A DNA stretch of 64,000 nt, taken from assembly GCA_010909165.1 (NCBI GenBank), contig VJWM01000202.1, positions 1-64,000 on the forward strand, written 5' to 3'. The DNA is from Anthoceros angustus (taxonomy: Eukaryota; Streptophyta; Anthocerotopsida; Anthocerotales; Anthocerotaceae). The stretch's first letter is position 1. Each line of letters begins with the position of its first letter. The translations under genes and the position numbers were made by a program. Below, in pieces: positions 13,391 to 25,227 of the stretch. Under the pieces are notes generated by a model. That model made no database searches. It was not told the DNA's origin and saw only the letters and a program-made list of their open reading frames with translations.

Positions 13391-13984
13391 CCCCACCTGT
13401 TTAAGCAACTAACTCAACACAATTAATTAGATAATATAATTAGGGGAAGTGCTTTCCCGTCAATATGTGAAGTATATAGGGAATACGGTCATTAGGCAGT
13501 CCATCACCGAATTGACAAGCTCAATGTAACTCAGAAATAATTTATTAATAATTTATTAATAATTATATCACTTCTACAATTTTACAATTTTACCCTAATT
13601 TCTCCAATGATGTTCCTTTTCACTCCTTGAATGAGTTCTCTCCCGCCGTAATCTTACAATTCCATTCGGCCTCTTAACAATTAGTGGAAGAAATCTCACC
13701 CCATAGCATATTGCCAACATCCTCTGCAAGTTGAATCACAAAGTACTGTTAAATCACTTGAACAGAGATCAAGGTCAAAGTGTTAGTCATGTCATATGGA
13801 CTGTTCAGTAACATCACATAAAAAGAAGAATTTCAAGAGGTAACTGAAGTCAAGCAAAATTTCAGGTCTCAAGCTCTTGAGCTTGCAAATTTACCACCGA
13901 ATCTTACAAGCAACCAACAAAACATTCCGCTCATTTAAGCTAAGAAGATTTGCTAACAAAATGCTTTGACAACATTCCAGGATA
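13391..13984. other. AT-rich intergenic, downstream of OAT
   Basis: No coding signal is seen. The upper end, near 13,900-13,984, is probably the OAT 3' UTR (OAT is transcribed leftwards). Runs of TAATTTATTAATAATTTATT lie near 13,535-13,560. Confidence 0.4.
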
Positions 13985-16458
13985 TCAGAGGTCAGTTTCT
14001 GGCATAATATACATGTGACGGCCGCATCGGTCACATGGCTCTGGATTTGCATGTGATTTTGACTTGGCATGGAGTCGCAACTGGGGTAAGTCGTGCGAAA
14101 GTACATCCCGGAAAGCTTTTGCTGCATCACTAAGTTGATCCGAGCTGCAACAAAATTTGGCACTTGCTGCATCACTAAACTAGCATCTTAAAGTACAACA
14201 ACATAGCGACGGACAAAGCCCTACATGATCATCAACAATGAACATGCCAACAATGGTACCTTATTGTCAGTGGAGGTGTAAGCCTGATAACTGTCTCATG
14301 AGTTGCTTTTGTCAGAATCCCCCTGTCTTTGAGAGCCACACACAGATCATATGCTGATGCTGGGGCCAAACCTTCGGGATATATCTCTACAGCATTCATC
14401 AAGCCCCGCCCTCTTACTTCTTTAATCAATTTTGGAAAACTGTCTTTCAGTTCTTTTAGTTGCTCTCGAAAGACATCTCCCAGTTCAGAAGCCCTGTCAA
14501 AAGGACACATCATTGAGCACAAATGCCATTTTTTTGGATCCAGGCAATGCAAGCCATAAAATATACTACCTTTCGGAAAGGCTTTCGTCCCGGACGACTT
14601 GAAGTGCAGCGATCCCTACAGCACTAGCCAATGGGTTGCCACCAAAAGTACTGACCAACAAATGGTGGAAGTTAGATGTTTTGAAGCAAACCCAGAAATG
14701 AGTACTAACCAAAATTGTTTATAAATACCGATTTAGTAACCATAATTTGGATGAGGGGCGGAACAGACATTCTCAAACTATAAGAGGCATTCTCAAAAGA
14801 TAAAAGGACGTGCCAACCAACCTACCTGCCATGCTCGCCTGGACGAATGCATAACATGACATCCTTGTCGGCAAGAACAGCACTGACTGGCACCATTCCA
14901 GCACCAAGTGCTTTACCCAATATCTGAAATTACGTGCAGTCAGCACAAGATACAACAATACATAAACAAAAGACAAAACAAGTGATAGTGCCTTACCACA
15001 ACATCAGGGCGCACATTCTCCCATTCACAGGCTAGCAACTTCCCAGTTCGTCCAATGCCTGTTTGAATTTCATCTGCAACCATCAAGACATTGTGCTTTG
15101 AGCACAACTCTCTGATAGCCTTGAGGTAACCGTCTGGAGGTATAACGACCTACAACACCCAACGACCACAACGACCGTATCATATTGAGAAGTTGTTTTC
15201 AGGAGAAAGATGTTTTTAACAAGGTGCACAATCAGTAGGTTCCAATCAACGTACCCCAGCTTCTCCTTGAATGGGCTCAAACAAAAATCCAGCTATCCGA
15301 TCTCCCTTCTCTAAACTCCACACATGAAGACCAAGAATACATTAGAAGGCAGGCAGAACCAAATGCCCCCACAAAACATAGAAGACACTGATTTGAAAAT
15401 GTCAGCCACTAACTTCCAACGCAAAGTGAGAGGGAGGATGTGAGGTGTTCACCTTGCAGCACCTTAGCAAGACCTTCAACGTCACCGAAATCCACCTTGA
15501 CATGACCAGGCACCAGCGGGGTAAACCCTCTTGTAGCATCATTATCACAACTCATTGAGATAGCTTGCATAGTACGACCGTGAAAGCACCCACAACAAGA
15601 TACGATCAGCGCCTGCAGGTTCAGCCGCTTGTGAGTTTATGAACCAATCAGAAAGCATCAGAGAGAAAGGACAATACTGAAACAAGGTTCAGCAAAAAAA
15701 CCTCGTCCTTGGGAATCCCTTTCTTCTCATAACCCCACTTTCTGACCAGCTTGAGAGCAGTCTCAACCCCTTCAGCTCCAGTGTTCATCGGCAGCATCAT
15801 ATCATACCCGAACATGCTGGTCAAAAGCTTGGCAAAGACAGGCATCTTGTCATTGTGGAAAGCCCTTGAACTCAGAGTTAGACGTTGTGCTTGTTCCACA
15901 AGAGCATATGTGATCTTCTCATGGCAGTGACCCTGTAAAATGCTAATGCGTCATCAATCAGCCTCCTGCAATTCATCCCCTGAAACACACAGCCCTCACA
16001 ATTTGCAACACAAAATCCGAATCACCTTCCGTGCACAGAAAAGGAAAATTCAAAAAACCTGGTTCGTTGCCGAGTAGCCTGCCAGGAAGTCCATGTACTT
16101 GCGGCCCTCAGGATCCCACACGAAGACGCCCTTCGCCCGCGAAAACACAACCGGCAGCGGATGGTAACTGCAGGCAACAATTGCGACATCAGACAATGGG
16201 CACATCGGAAAATGGGAAGTTCATCGGCAACTCCGCAAAATTCACACCCCCGTACTTGTGGGCACCGTAATTCTGTTCCCACTGTATCAGGCCCTCTGAC
16301 GTCTCCGGAGCGGAACCGAATTCGTGTGCGTCAGTGACGGCTCCAGTGCTCTCTGCACTGAAGGGGCGTGCGCTCATGTTCAAAGAAGAAGGCACGCGGT
16401 TGCGGAGGAAAGAGATGGAGGACCGTCGCAGGAGTGAAGAGCCCGCCCGCGCAGCCAT
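13985..16458 (-). CDS. OAT: Ornithine aminotransferase, 10 exons, 494 aa
   Basis: OAT is a PLP enzyme that moves the delta-amino group of ornithine to 2-oxoglutarate, giving glutamate-semialdehyde/P5C and glutamate; in plants it is mitochondrial. Exons (minus): 16458-16256, 16167-16059, 15932-15702, 15612-15453, 15310-15255, 15149-14997, 14923-14826, 14650-14570, 14493-14260, 14144-13985. The frame closes exactly. The N-terminus is rich in Ala, Arg and Ser, like a transit peptide. Landmarks are [26 protein letters not shown], the PLP-pocket [21 protein letters not shown] with the predicted Schiff-base Lys308, and [10 protein letters not shown]. The C-terminus has the plant-type CDRCGR tail. 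A TTG-opened extension upstream of the ATG was rejected. Assignment is firm. Confidence 0.95.
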
Positions 16459-17068
16459 AATTCCACCGGTTTTCAATCCTTGAGCTCGAGCTGCAACAAT
16501 TCAGTTGCGCCGACAGTGGCAGCGACAGCAGCGACAGCAGCAGCGGCGGCGGCGGCAGTGTGTGTGCCGACAAAAATTGAATTGCGGCTACAGTATCAGC
16601 GGCAGACGGCAGCGGGAAGCGGCGCCTTGCAAGAGTGATGACAGACAATCAGGAACCTGGTATGACTGTGTCCAGCAAAGTGGAAGAGAAAGCAGGAGAT
16701 GAGAACCGTGCAAGCCACGGCGTGCTATGCGACAAACGCTCCACTCGCCGAGAATGCTTCTGTTACGGCGGTGTTGGGTGTTATTTTTAGGACTTCCGTG
16801 TGTCCTGGCTCACACCGTCTTCGACTCCACTAAAAAGGAGGCTCAAACAAAGGGACAAACTTGCAAAAGGATAGCGTGACTTCAGCAAACAAAGATACCG
16901 GATTATAGTTACGAGCTCATACATACTGTATACGTATAGAGCTCAGCTCTTAAAACAGCAAAAACTATCTCGAGAGTCTTTAGCTTACAATAAAGCATAC
17001 TATTTTAAAAAACTGAAAACATTCTAATTTTTAATTATTTTATGACAATAATTTATATATCAATTAAC
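16459..17068. other. Intergenic, OAT upstream region
   Basis: The first part, up to about 16,700, is the OAT promoter/leader side and includes a GCAGCGACAGCAGC microsatellite-like stretch at 16,520-16,555. Nothing further is recognised before the 3' end of the Gnk2 gene. Confidence 0.4.
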
Positions 17069-17644
17069 TTACTGATAAACAGGATTTGGAGCATAATGGA
17101 AAGTACATCCAATTACGGCAATTGCAGTTTCCGACGGCCTAACGCAATCACCTCGAGTTGGAGACTCGATGTAATTTCTTATAAGACTTGCAAGACATTG
17201 TTGGCAGGCATTGCTATCCATCATATCAGGTTCCCTATAGTTACATGTAGCCGCATAGTGTAGGCTAACATCATAATTCGGACTGGCATTGGGACCTGCA
17301 ACTGCACCAAGTCCCGATGCTGCCCAATTTTTCGAGAATGTTTGAGGGTAAGTTTCGATAGCTTTACTTGTCAGAGATCGAATGGTTTGTTCCCACGATG
17401 GCGTGAGTTGTGGACCAAAACATAGTTGTATGACAAATGTACCAATAGGTGGTGTACCTTGTTGTGGTGTGCCTCCGTATGGTGGTCTATCATACGGTGG
17501 TCTGTCGTATGGTGGCCTATCGTATGGTGGTCGATCATAAGGCTGATTTCCGTATGGAGGTCGATCATATTGAGCTTGTATAGGACCCGTGAACCAATAA
17601 GCTGATTGTAGCATCATAATACAGATATACATTGGCCAAGTCAT
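17069..17644 (-). CDS. Secreted single-domain DUF26 (Gnk2) protein, 191 aa
   Basis: Intronless frame with an ATG at 17644. A hydrophobic N-terminus (residues 1-24, MTWPMYICIMMLQSAYWF onward) should be a signal peptide. A Pro/Tyr/Asp/Arg tract follows with repeated YDRPP units (residues about 26-57). The rest is a Gnk2/DUF26 domain: SKAIETYPQTFSKN, then CNYREPDMMDSNACQQC, GDCVRPSE and GCTFHYA, with six cysteines in total. The first conserved motif reads C-x12-C-x2-C rather than the usual C-x8-C-x2-C. Family members are extracellular; ginkgo Gnk2 is an antifungal mannose-binding lectin, and in cysteine-rich receptor kinases the domain is the ectodomain. No kinase or membrane anchor follows here. 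Ligand unknown. Confidence 0.8.
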   Translation of the reverse strand: MTWPMYICIMMLQSAYWFTGPIQAQYDRPPYGNQPYDRPPYDRPPYDRPPYDRPPYGGTPQQGTPPIGTFVIQLCFGPQLTPSWEQTIRSLTSKAIETYPQTFSKNWAASGLGAVAGPNASPNYDVSLHYAATCNYREPDMMDSNACQQCLASLIRNYIESPTRGDCVRPSETAIAVIGCTFHYAPNPVYQ

Positions 17645-18825
17645 GGTTGCAGTGTAGAAAATCTAGATGATGAAATGACTATAAGCAAATGAGGGAAGAT
17701 GGAAAAGGAATGAATGATCTTCTCTTTTATAGGGGTGTTTAACATTTTGTATTTCGTACAAGATACTACATATGAAAGGAATATATATATATTTTTTGTA
17801 TAAGATGCTATGTGTGAAAGAATGTAGAATAAAAATCAATGAATGAAAGACCTACGGAGACTAGAAAGATGCCAATATTAGTTGACCCATTTTTTAAGTC
17901 ATTGAAGATATATATATTTTTAATCAAAATTTTAAACTTTCTTATTGAACCTTATTTGATGTAGGCCGCTTGATCTTGAATCAACTTTAAGTTTTGATAT
18001 AATAAAAAATCTATCTCTATAAATATATGGAAATATATACAATCTAACTAGGATGCTAATTAACAAGTAGCGGGTTTTCATAGCTCTGCTTTAGAAAGCA
18101 CTGGCTAACGCTCTTTATAAGACGCTTGAGCACCGGTGGCAGGTAGGCCCTTCATCATCCCTTATCATGATATCATTGGTGTAGTAGGTAGTTACGGGAA
18201 AAGCATTCGAGGGGACTAGGACTTCCCCTTTTACCATTAGAGGGGACTAGGACTTCCCATTTTACCATTAGCCCTCTTTAGGTTGTTCTTCCTCGCACTG
18301 CAGGGGTAGATTGAGATTTTCCATCTCTTCTATTAATAAAGTCTACTCCATTAGCCCTTTTGGGTTGTTCGTCCTCGGACTCCAGAGGTAGATGAAATTT
18401 TCCATCTCGTCTATTAATAAAGTCTACTCCATACTGAATTAACAACTCAGTATTCATAAAGTCTACTCTATACCGAATTAACAACTCGGTCCCTTTCGGT
18501 GCCTTTCCTCAAACTACTTCATACTGGATTAACTCGGTCCCTTTCTTCAAACTACTTCATACTGGATTAACAACCCTGTCCCTTTCCTCAAACGTGTCTT
18601 GACACCAAGAGGCGGTCTTGGACAAAGAAGAGGCAGTAATAACGGGTCAAAATGTTAGCGGGTCAGAATGTTTCTCTGTAAGGTCTCTCGAGTTATTCAA
18701 AGAATCGCAAGAAGGATGAGAAAAATTGTGATTATTTCCACAAAATTACCAATGCAAGGAGTGTGTAAACTCATCTACCTTGTTCAATATCCATGTACTC
18801 TTAAAACAGATCGTGCAACAAAAAA
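17645..18825. other. Intergenic AT-rich region with short tandem repeats
   Basis: No gene seen. The Gnk2 promoter should lie at 17,645-18,000. At 18,209-18,270 a 31-bp unit (AGGGGACTAGGACTTCCC) is duplicated. From about 18,265 a unit of about 83 bp containing TCTATTAATAAAGTCTACTCCAT (split by variants) is duplicated, and shorter AACTACTTCATACTGGATTAAC units continue to about 18,590. Confidence 0.55.
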
Positions 18826-21800
18826 CTAAAATTTGCGAAAGTAATCCCTAGCCTCATAATATCTGTCGAGTTTAACGTTGCAAACTGGATGAATGGAGTC
18901 CAGTAAATTTTTGTAGGGCCCGAGCACTGAACGAGGTGGAGGAAGAGCGCTAAGCCTGCGTGAACCGCCATATTGGGCCACGGAAAGACCACTCAAGCAG
19001 TAGCAGGTGTGGTAGAAATCGCGTGATTTCCCTGGCTTATCCCTTAACCCTCCCTCCAAAACCTGGGCAAATCTCACGTTAGAAGGTTGCTCTCTTTTCT
19101 GTCAAAGAGAGCAAATCTTATCAATCTGGATTTGAACGGCATAGAGTATCCGAACCTGAGCGCAGAGAAGGACGTATCCCTGAAGAGCTCGAGTGTTGTA
19201 CAAGGGACCGTACCGCAATTCTTCGTTCAGACATGGTGAAGAGGAAGAGGCTTCACCCATCCTGTCATCGGTGGAGCTCTGGTGAATTTCCTGCTGATCA
19301 TGGCTGAAATCGACTTCCTCACACCGAGCAAATGAAGCTGGTCTTTCAATGGTTGTGTCCAGTACGGGAAAGAGCCCTTCAGCAGTGACTTCCGCCTGAT
19401 TCGTCACAACGTCATTCAAATCTTGACAAGCTGCCCAGAATGCACGCCTCTGTTGTTCATCACGAACGTGCGTCTCGGCAGCTGTGGAAACCTGAGCCTC
19501 TTCAGGCTTCTCAACTTCACCGACACTTTCCAAGCTCTCTATGGGCCCCTTGTATAGGCTACATTGCTGATTGATGAGTTGCGGCATCAACTGCTGAAGA
19601 AGAGAAAAAATCCCTCCCTGAAACAGGATGGGAATTAAGTTTGCACATAGCGAAGATGACATCCATAAGTTCAAAAGACTCACGCTAACCTGCCAGAATG
19701 AGTAGCAGCCATCAACAAGTTTGTTTGTGCGGCCTTGAAAGCCTCCTTCCACCTTTGCTTGGCGGAAAACCACCCAATGCTGTCACCCAGGAAGAAAGCA
19801 TGTAAGAGGAAGTACTTACAAACTTAAGGACAAATCCCTTCCTAGACAAGAGAAGCTGATGGGAAATCCTCTTGAGAAGAAAACAACAAAGGGGGATCTT
19901 ACAAGCAGACTTGGGAGGTCAAGTACTTCCACTCGATTTGCTAAGATAAGAGCAGCTAGTCCACAAAACGTATACCTGTCATCACCAGTCGTGAGCAGTC
20001 AAGCTTTCTGTTTCAACCATTGAGCTAATAGGCAGGCAAGTATCGGGGAGAAAATCAATAGGAAAAGGCATACCCTCCATGCGCTTCCGCACCAGGTTCA
20101 CCCCCAATGCCACCTTCATAAGTTTGGCAGCTGCACAGCATGAGCGCAATCAGTAGAATGCCTCTCAAGCCATGCATGTTGATAAACAGATACTAAACCT
20201 TTAGTACTTCCTCCTGAGGCATAAGCAACGCCCCTTGAAAGATGGCCAGCCTCAGTAGGCAGGCTTGAATACGCGAAGAGAAAAAAACAAAAAGGCAGTG
20301 GACTTAAAAGTATTGTTGGCACAGCTAACCTGGCAATATACTCTCCGACATTTTCCAGAAGCTCAGGAACCATGAGATCCAGCAAATGGGCGACCTAATT
20401 TTGCCGCCACAAACCACATTGATAGATGTGCCAACACAGTGACAAGGTAAGGCCGAGACATGCTAATACTGCACCTTGAATCTGTCGAAACGAACTGTCA
20501 ACAAAAACGGACAGAACACACACCGCCAGAGCAGTGTAGCAGCCGCGAACATCAGTCTCCCCTTGTTCATGCATCCTACACATCGAGATAAGATGCAGCT
20601 GTTACCAAGATGAGATGTATGAACAATGCGCAGCAAACAAATCTGTTTCGTTCAGGATATTTAATAATTGAGAAGAAAGCAACTGGTTATGCTTACAAAA
20701 ACCCTCCGGACGGATCCTTCATTCGAAGCAGAAATTGTAGCAACTTTTCCCTGTACATCTGTCATGATTTATTTCTTCCTGATAGCAAACCGTTTGGACT
20801 AATAAAATGTGTGAAACAGGATAGCGCAGAATTCCACCCCAGAGCGATGGGCAGCCAATCAGCTCCAAACTTATTGATGATAGGGATGGAAGTCAACCGA
20901 AGGAGGAGACATATCCTAGGTGCAGATGTTACCTCTGTATCGATGCTAGTGCTGTTTCCCCTCCTAGAGTGATGAGAGCCAGAACAGCAGCATACGTTGT
21001 CGCCAGATGGGGTATCTACAAGGATGCAAAGCGTAACCAAATTATGTTTCTCTGGCAGTTAAGGTTTTCCGGCTGAATGGTCCCACCTTTCACTCAGATT
21101 TGCTCCAGTGGCGGCAAAATACCTGGCCAGGTCCTCCACCATAGCCACCTGTAGGGTGCTGTAGGACAATGTCACAAAGTTAATCAACGCCTGCATAGAC
21201 AATCACGAAATCTGGAGAAACATAACCACAACCTTATAGAAACACAACATAATTCGTCAGAGAGCTCCTTGTGCTGATATCACCCCAGAATCGAGGATAA
21301 CTCCCCTAGCCCAGAACTCACAGCAGAAGAAGGGGAGACGAAGCTCGACAAGAAAGACACCTGACAACGTTGCAGAAAGTCGATTGTACGCTCAGAAAAC
21401 TGCAAATCTAGTGGTTCTCCGATCAGTGCCAGCGCGTGCAGAATCCAGTAACAAAGCCATGGTCGGCTACAGAGACAATTTCCAGCGTGTCAATAGCTTG
21501 AAACGAAGGGCAGAAAGTGTGCAATGCAGGATCTTTTCCCAAAACCTCCATCACCTGGCATCCAGAACATGAAACGGCGCGGGCAAGCTGTCCAATCCTC
21601 GCTCCAGGTATGTCACATGCTCCTCTTTCCACAATTCCAACCTGCAGACATGCAGGCACCCGACCTTGTCACATGAACAGCCCCAGAACTCCCCAAAAAA
21701 AAACCATCCATCCTTCAACGTTCTTGCCCTCCGTCCGACAGTCCACAGCAATTGCCCAATTGTACTCAGTACTCGGTGACGAGAATTGAGGCACCAGGAA

Positions 21801-21942
21801 CTTACAGCACAGAGTCTTGCTGAACCGCTATAGAAGCATGGGCATAAAGCAATTGCCGCACACGCTCCTCCAGCAGCTCTTGCTCGAGCTGGGTGGGAGT
21901 CCTGGTTCTTGACGCGGAGCCCGACGCAGGCGACGCCGCCAT
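18826..21942 (-). CDS. FTB: Protein farnesyltransferase subunit beta, 13 exons, 512 aa
   Basis: This is the catalytic zinc subunit of CaaX farnesyltransferase (Arabidopsis ERA1), which attaches farnesyl to Cys of CaaX proteins and affects ABA signalling and meristems. Exons (minus): 21942-21806, 21641-21555, 21466-21361, 21158-21123, 21015-20933, 20750-20697, 20575-20524, 20394-20330, 20130-20074, 19975-19903, 19779-19690, 19617-19156, 19062-18826; the frame closes. Landmarks are SRPWLCYWILHALALIGEP, HPTGGYGGGPGQIPHLATTY, EQGETDVRGCYTALA, SCQTYEGGIGGEPGAEAHGG and GGYTFCGLAALI. Zinc ligands are Asp273 and Cys275 in VDGCYSFWQ and His452 in FYHTCYCLSGL. GGFLMH replaces the usual GGFRMH at the exon 6/7 junction. 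Exon 12 adds a long acidic low-similarity segment between the ligands. Assignment is firm. Confidence 0.94.
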
Positions 21943-22117
21943 GGCTCACGGGTAGCGCGAGCAGGAACAGGGAAGCGGCTAAAGCTCTAAATCAGAGCCC
22001 CTGTCCTTACCCGGGGTCTCAACGGCCGGCTACTACCAAGCCAGGTTTAGGTGTTTGTTGGCTCCGAGCTTGAAGAGTGAAGAGCGTGCCAAAATTTCGA
22101 ATTACGGGAATGAGCAA
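21943..22117. promoter_or_regulatory. 175-bp divergent promoter between FTB and LSM3
   Basis: The start codons of FTB (minus) and LSM3 (plus) are only 175 bp apart, so both leaders and core promoters must share this segment. No clear TATA box is seen. That it acts as a bidirectional promoter is inferred from geometry alone. Confidence 0.6.
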
Positions 22118-22853
22118 ATGGCGACCGAGGAAGACAGCGCTGTGAAGGAGCCTCTGGACCTCATCAGGCTCAGCCTGGACGAGCGGATTTATGTGAAGCT
22201 GCGCTCGGATCGCGAGCTCCGCGGCAAGCTCCATGTATGTCTTTTTGTCTGGATGGGTTGCGGGTTTGCCCTCGGTGTCTGACCTTGGCTGCAGGAGAGT
22301 TGGGGTTGCCCGTTCCCGGTATGATGATAGGGATAGGGATAGGAGCACCTAGCGAGCTAGCTAGCTCGATGTGGTTCAGATTCCAGGAGCGGTGTGCGTG
22401 GGTTGGGATGACACAGGAATAAAATCCACATACTTGGTGGACTGTGTGTGGTTTTTGTTCTGCCTGCTCAGGTCCAGTCGTGGGAGTGAGTGTCTCGTGG
22501 ATGTCGTCTGTCACCCAGAACGTTTTAGGGCGTTGTGACTGCTGGAACTGATGCGTTTGCACGGGGCTCTTGGTGCCGCAGGCATATGACCAACACTTGA
22601 ACATGATTCTTGGGGATGTGGAGGAGATCGTGACCTCTGTGGAGATCGACGACGAGACGTATGAGGAGATTGTGAAGGTAAGGACGTGCATCGGAGTGTG
22701 CACTGGTTGCTCCCCTGCAACAGCGAGGGAGGTGCTTGTATGTAACAGACTTGTGTGGCATGTTGACAGAGCTCCAAAAGGCACGTTCCTTATCTGTTCG
22801 TGCGCGGAGACGGAGTTATTCTGGTTTCACCTCCACTGAGGACAGCCGGCTGA
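22118..22853 (+). CDS. LSM3: U6 snRNA-associated Sm-like protein LSm3, 3 exons, 98 aa
   Basis: LSm3 is a subunit of the LSm2-8 ring on U6 snRNA (splicing) and of the cytoplasmic LSm1-7 ring (mRNA decay). Exons are 22118-22234, 22582-22677 and 22770-22853, all phase 0, totalling 99 codons, the usual length. Sm1 motif: [20 protein letters not shown] then [19 protein letters not shown]. Sm2: [17 protein letters not shown], with the characteristic RGD. It is the close divergent neighbour of FTB. Very strong family match. Confidence 0.96.
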
Positions 22854-24231
22854 GAATAGCATGTCTATATTTATAGCTGAACTGGATGCATGATACGGTA
22901 CCGGGTGTCCATGAAGCTTGTGCAGTCCTGTGTGCCTCTGTTCATGTCGAGGAATGTGAAAGAGGTGGGAGAGGCATTTGAGGCAGGCAAGGGACAAGCT
23001 TGCGAGGTGCAGGAGCGCGTGGGCCTCTCCCCTGGACGGTTTGAGTGTGACTTAGTTTTCATGTGGTGACACGGAAATACGTGTGTTATTGTATTCCACT
23101 CCACTGATGTTGGGTTATCTGCATGTTCCAAACTTTCGATGAGGCATTGACGACGGTTCCCATGTCTCAATCTGTGAGTGATTCAAGGATCCTAGTGTGC
23201 TCGTGTCCAGGTTTCCTGCCATTGACCGCCTCCTCAGGATGCACTATTCTACAGTGGGAGGACGGGGGTCAATGGGTTCGTTGGTCTGTCTGTTGTGTGC
23301 CACTTCTTTCCAGGGAGAAGCCTTGCGCCTGGGCCGAGATGGTGTGGGGCAACAACTCCTTGGAAGGGCCCTGCTTGGAGACACGGTCTCACCTAATGAG
23401 CAGCACGCCTGAAGTGTGGTCGCCGGGATGATAACGAGATGTGCAACATGCCGTAGCAGCAGGACGACAGCAAGTGCCGATCTTGCAAAACCCACAACTT
23501 ATTGCGTCTGCCGCACAGACTTGTTGATACATAAACTACATCTATTGGTAAGCGAAACGGCTGCCGCCTGCCGCCTCGTATGTGCCCTACCTACAGGGAG
23601 CGTTTGCACTGTACACGATTGGCGTGAGGTCGGGGTTCCATCCAGGCCACGGCCACCTAAGATCCAGGATGAGTGAGAAGATAATTCGAAGAGAGGGTCG
23701 TTGGCAGCGATGAGTGCGTCCCGGACGCCCGCCAGTGAGATCGCAGCTGCGTGCCTAATAAGCTGGTAATCCGGTCCGATAGCTGGAGGTGAGTTCCATG
23801 TGAATCGGGAGCAGTGGGTCCGACTCCGCTGCGTGCGCCACGAAAAGGGCTACGCCTTCCGTATCTCCACCCAGAGATTCCATGCTTGCTTGCAACTTCA
23901 TCACAAAAGGAGGGAGCCATTGAGACGCAGGCTGACTGATTCACAGACGGATTGAAAGAGCTGCACGTGAGAAGAGCGGCCAGTCCAGGCCGATGAAACG
24001 AGGTGGTAATTCCTGCGTATGGATGTACGGGGGCGGGGGGGCCAGCGGGTCTCACCGTTTCACCGGGGACACCGCGTTGACTGGCGGGCTGTAGCCGGTG
24101 GGCCGGAACCGGCACCGGCACCGGAACCGGCACCGGCACCGGCACCGGGTGCGGTATCTCATGTCACGGGGTCAACTGCTGGCGATTCGCTGGAGATCGG
24201 ATTGCGGCTAGTATCCGGCATAATGCCGCCG
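22854..24231. other. Intergenic, LSM3 3' side
   Basis: Contains the LSM3 3' UTR and then unannotated sequence. A GC-rich GGCACC/GGAACC microsatellite with a 6-bp unit runs at about 24,104-24,150. I see no credible gene; open frames through the microsatellite encode only Pro-Val or Pro-Ala runs. Confidence 0.5.
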
Positions 24232-24239
24232 GAATATGC
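24232..24239 (+). promoter_or_regulatory. P1BS-like motif (GNATATNC), site 1
   Basis: GAATATGC matches the PHR1 binding site consensus GNATATNC. It lies about 1.6 kb upstream of the PHT1 start codon and is the most distal of four matches. Confidence 0.4.
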
Positions 24240-24604
24240 CGATACCCGGCCCAGATGGAACCGCCTCGGACAGCGCCTGCCCGGCTTCCAGCCTCTATCC
24301 AGTTGCCACCTCCGGTTGCCGGGGGCAGGAAGCAGGAACAGGTGGGCGACCACTTGGAGGCACTATGTATAGCATGTGCAAGGCAGGCGACAGGCCTAGC
24401 CGGGCCCAAGATTTTGTTCTTTCAGATACCCGCAGGCCAGCCCAAGCTGTCAGGTCACATTTGTATATATAGACTAGGCTAAAACTTTGTATGTATACAT
24501 CTGTATGTATGTCCCTGCCGGAAAGGAGAAAAGACTGCGGTCGGGGGCGGGGCGGTCGGCTACGGCTACTTTTGTGGATGGGGCATCCCTTTACATATTC
24601 GCCA

Positions 24605-24612
24605 GAATATGC
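24605..24612 (+). promoter_or_regulatory. P1BS-like motif, site 2
   Basis: A second GAATATGC, about 1.2 kb before the PHT1 start. The surrounding GCCGGAATATGCCG at site 1 and GCCAGAATATGCCG here are similar, so one may be a duplicate of the other. Confidence 0.4.
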
Positions 24613-24736
24613 CGACAGGTGTCGGCGTGGTGCAACCGGCTTGTCTGCAACGTTACCCATCCCCCCTCCCCCAGCTCCCGCCGCGTGTGGCCAGGCGTGT
24701 GTTGGGTATCGGGGATGGTTCCGTTTTCTGTCACCT

Positions 24737-24744
24737 GAATATTC
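24737..24744 (+). promoter_or_regulatory. P1BS-like motif, site 3 (palindromic)
   Basis: GAATATTC is a perfectly palindromic match to GNATATNC, about 1.1 kb before the PHT1 start. PHR-type MYB-CC factors bind as dimers to this imperfect palindrome. Confidence 0.4.
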
Positions 24745-24765
24745 CTTCCTTCTCGTTCCAGGCTC

Positions 24766-24852
24766 CAGCTCCAGCTCCAGCGCCAGCTCCAGAGCCAGCT
24801 CCAGAGCCAGCTCCAGGGCCAGCTCCAGGGCCAGCTCCAGAGCCAGCTCCAT
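24766..24852. repeat. GCCAGCTCCAGR 12-bp microsatellite
   Basis: About seven units of a 12-bp sequence built on CCAGCTCCAG. It is purine/pyrimidine-biased and lies in the PHT1 upstream region. It creates long open frames in several registers that I treat as spurious. Confidence 0.85.
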
Positions 24853-25227
24853 GACGAATATTTATTGCAATCTAGGTGGGTGATAGTCAATAATCAGTTG
24901 TGGTAGGTAATGTAGGAGCTTCCAGTGTGAGAATGGATCGAGAAAAAAAGAAGGCTCGGTGAAAAGGATCGCTATGCTATATACGTATGTGTGTTACCTA
25001 GCAGAACCAGGTACCAAGTTGGTTGGAGATATTGCAGCCAGTTGCGCAAAACCCCCCTTTCGCTTTCGGCTGCCTCCGATAGTTGCCCCTTCGGGGTGCG
25101 AGTGTGAAAATCTGCTTTTATTTTTCGTGAGGAGGCCTCTGGCGAACAAAATCTTCATTTTTTGGACGAGGGGGGAAAGGGAAGAGGAGGCTGACTTGGC
25201 ACGCCTGGATCGCCTTCGACTACAGGA

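Noticed and set aside
23657-24145. Frame with a PVPVPVPV run
   Set aside because: Product of the GGCACC microsatellite; no start context and no domain.
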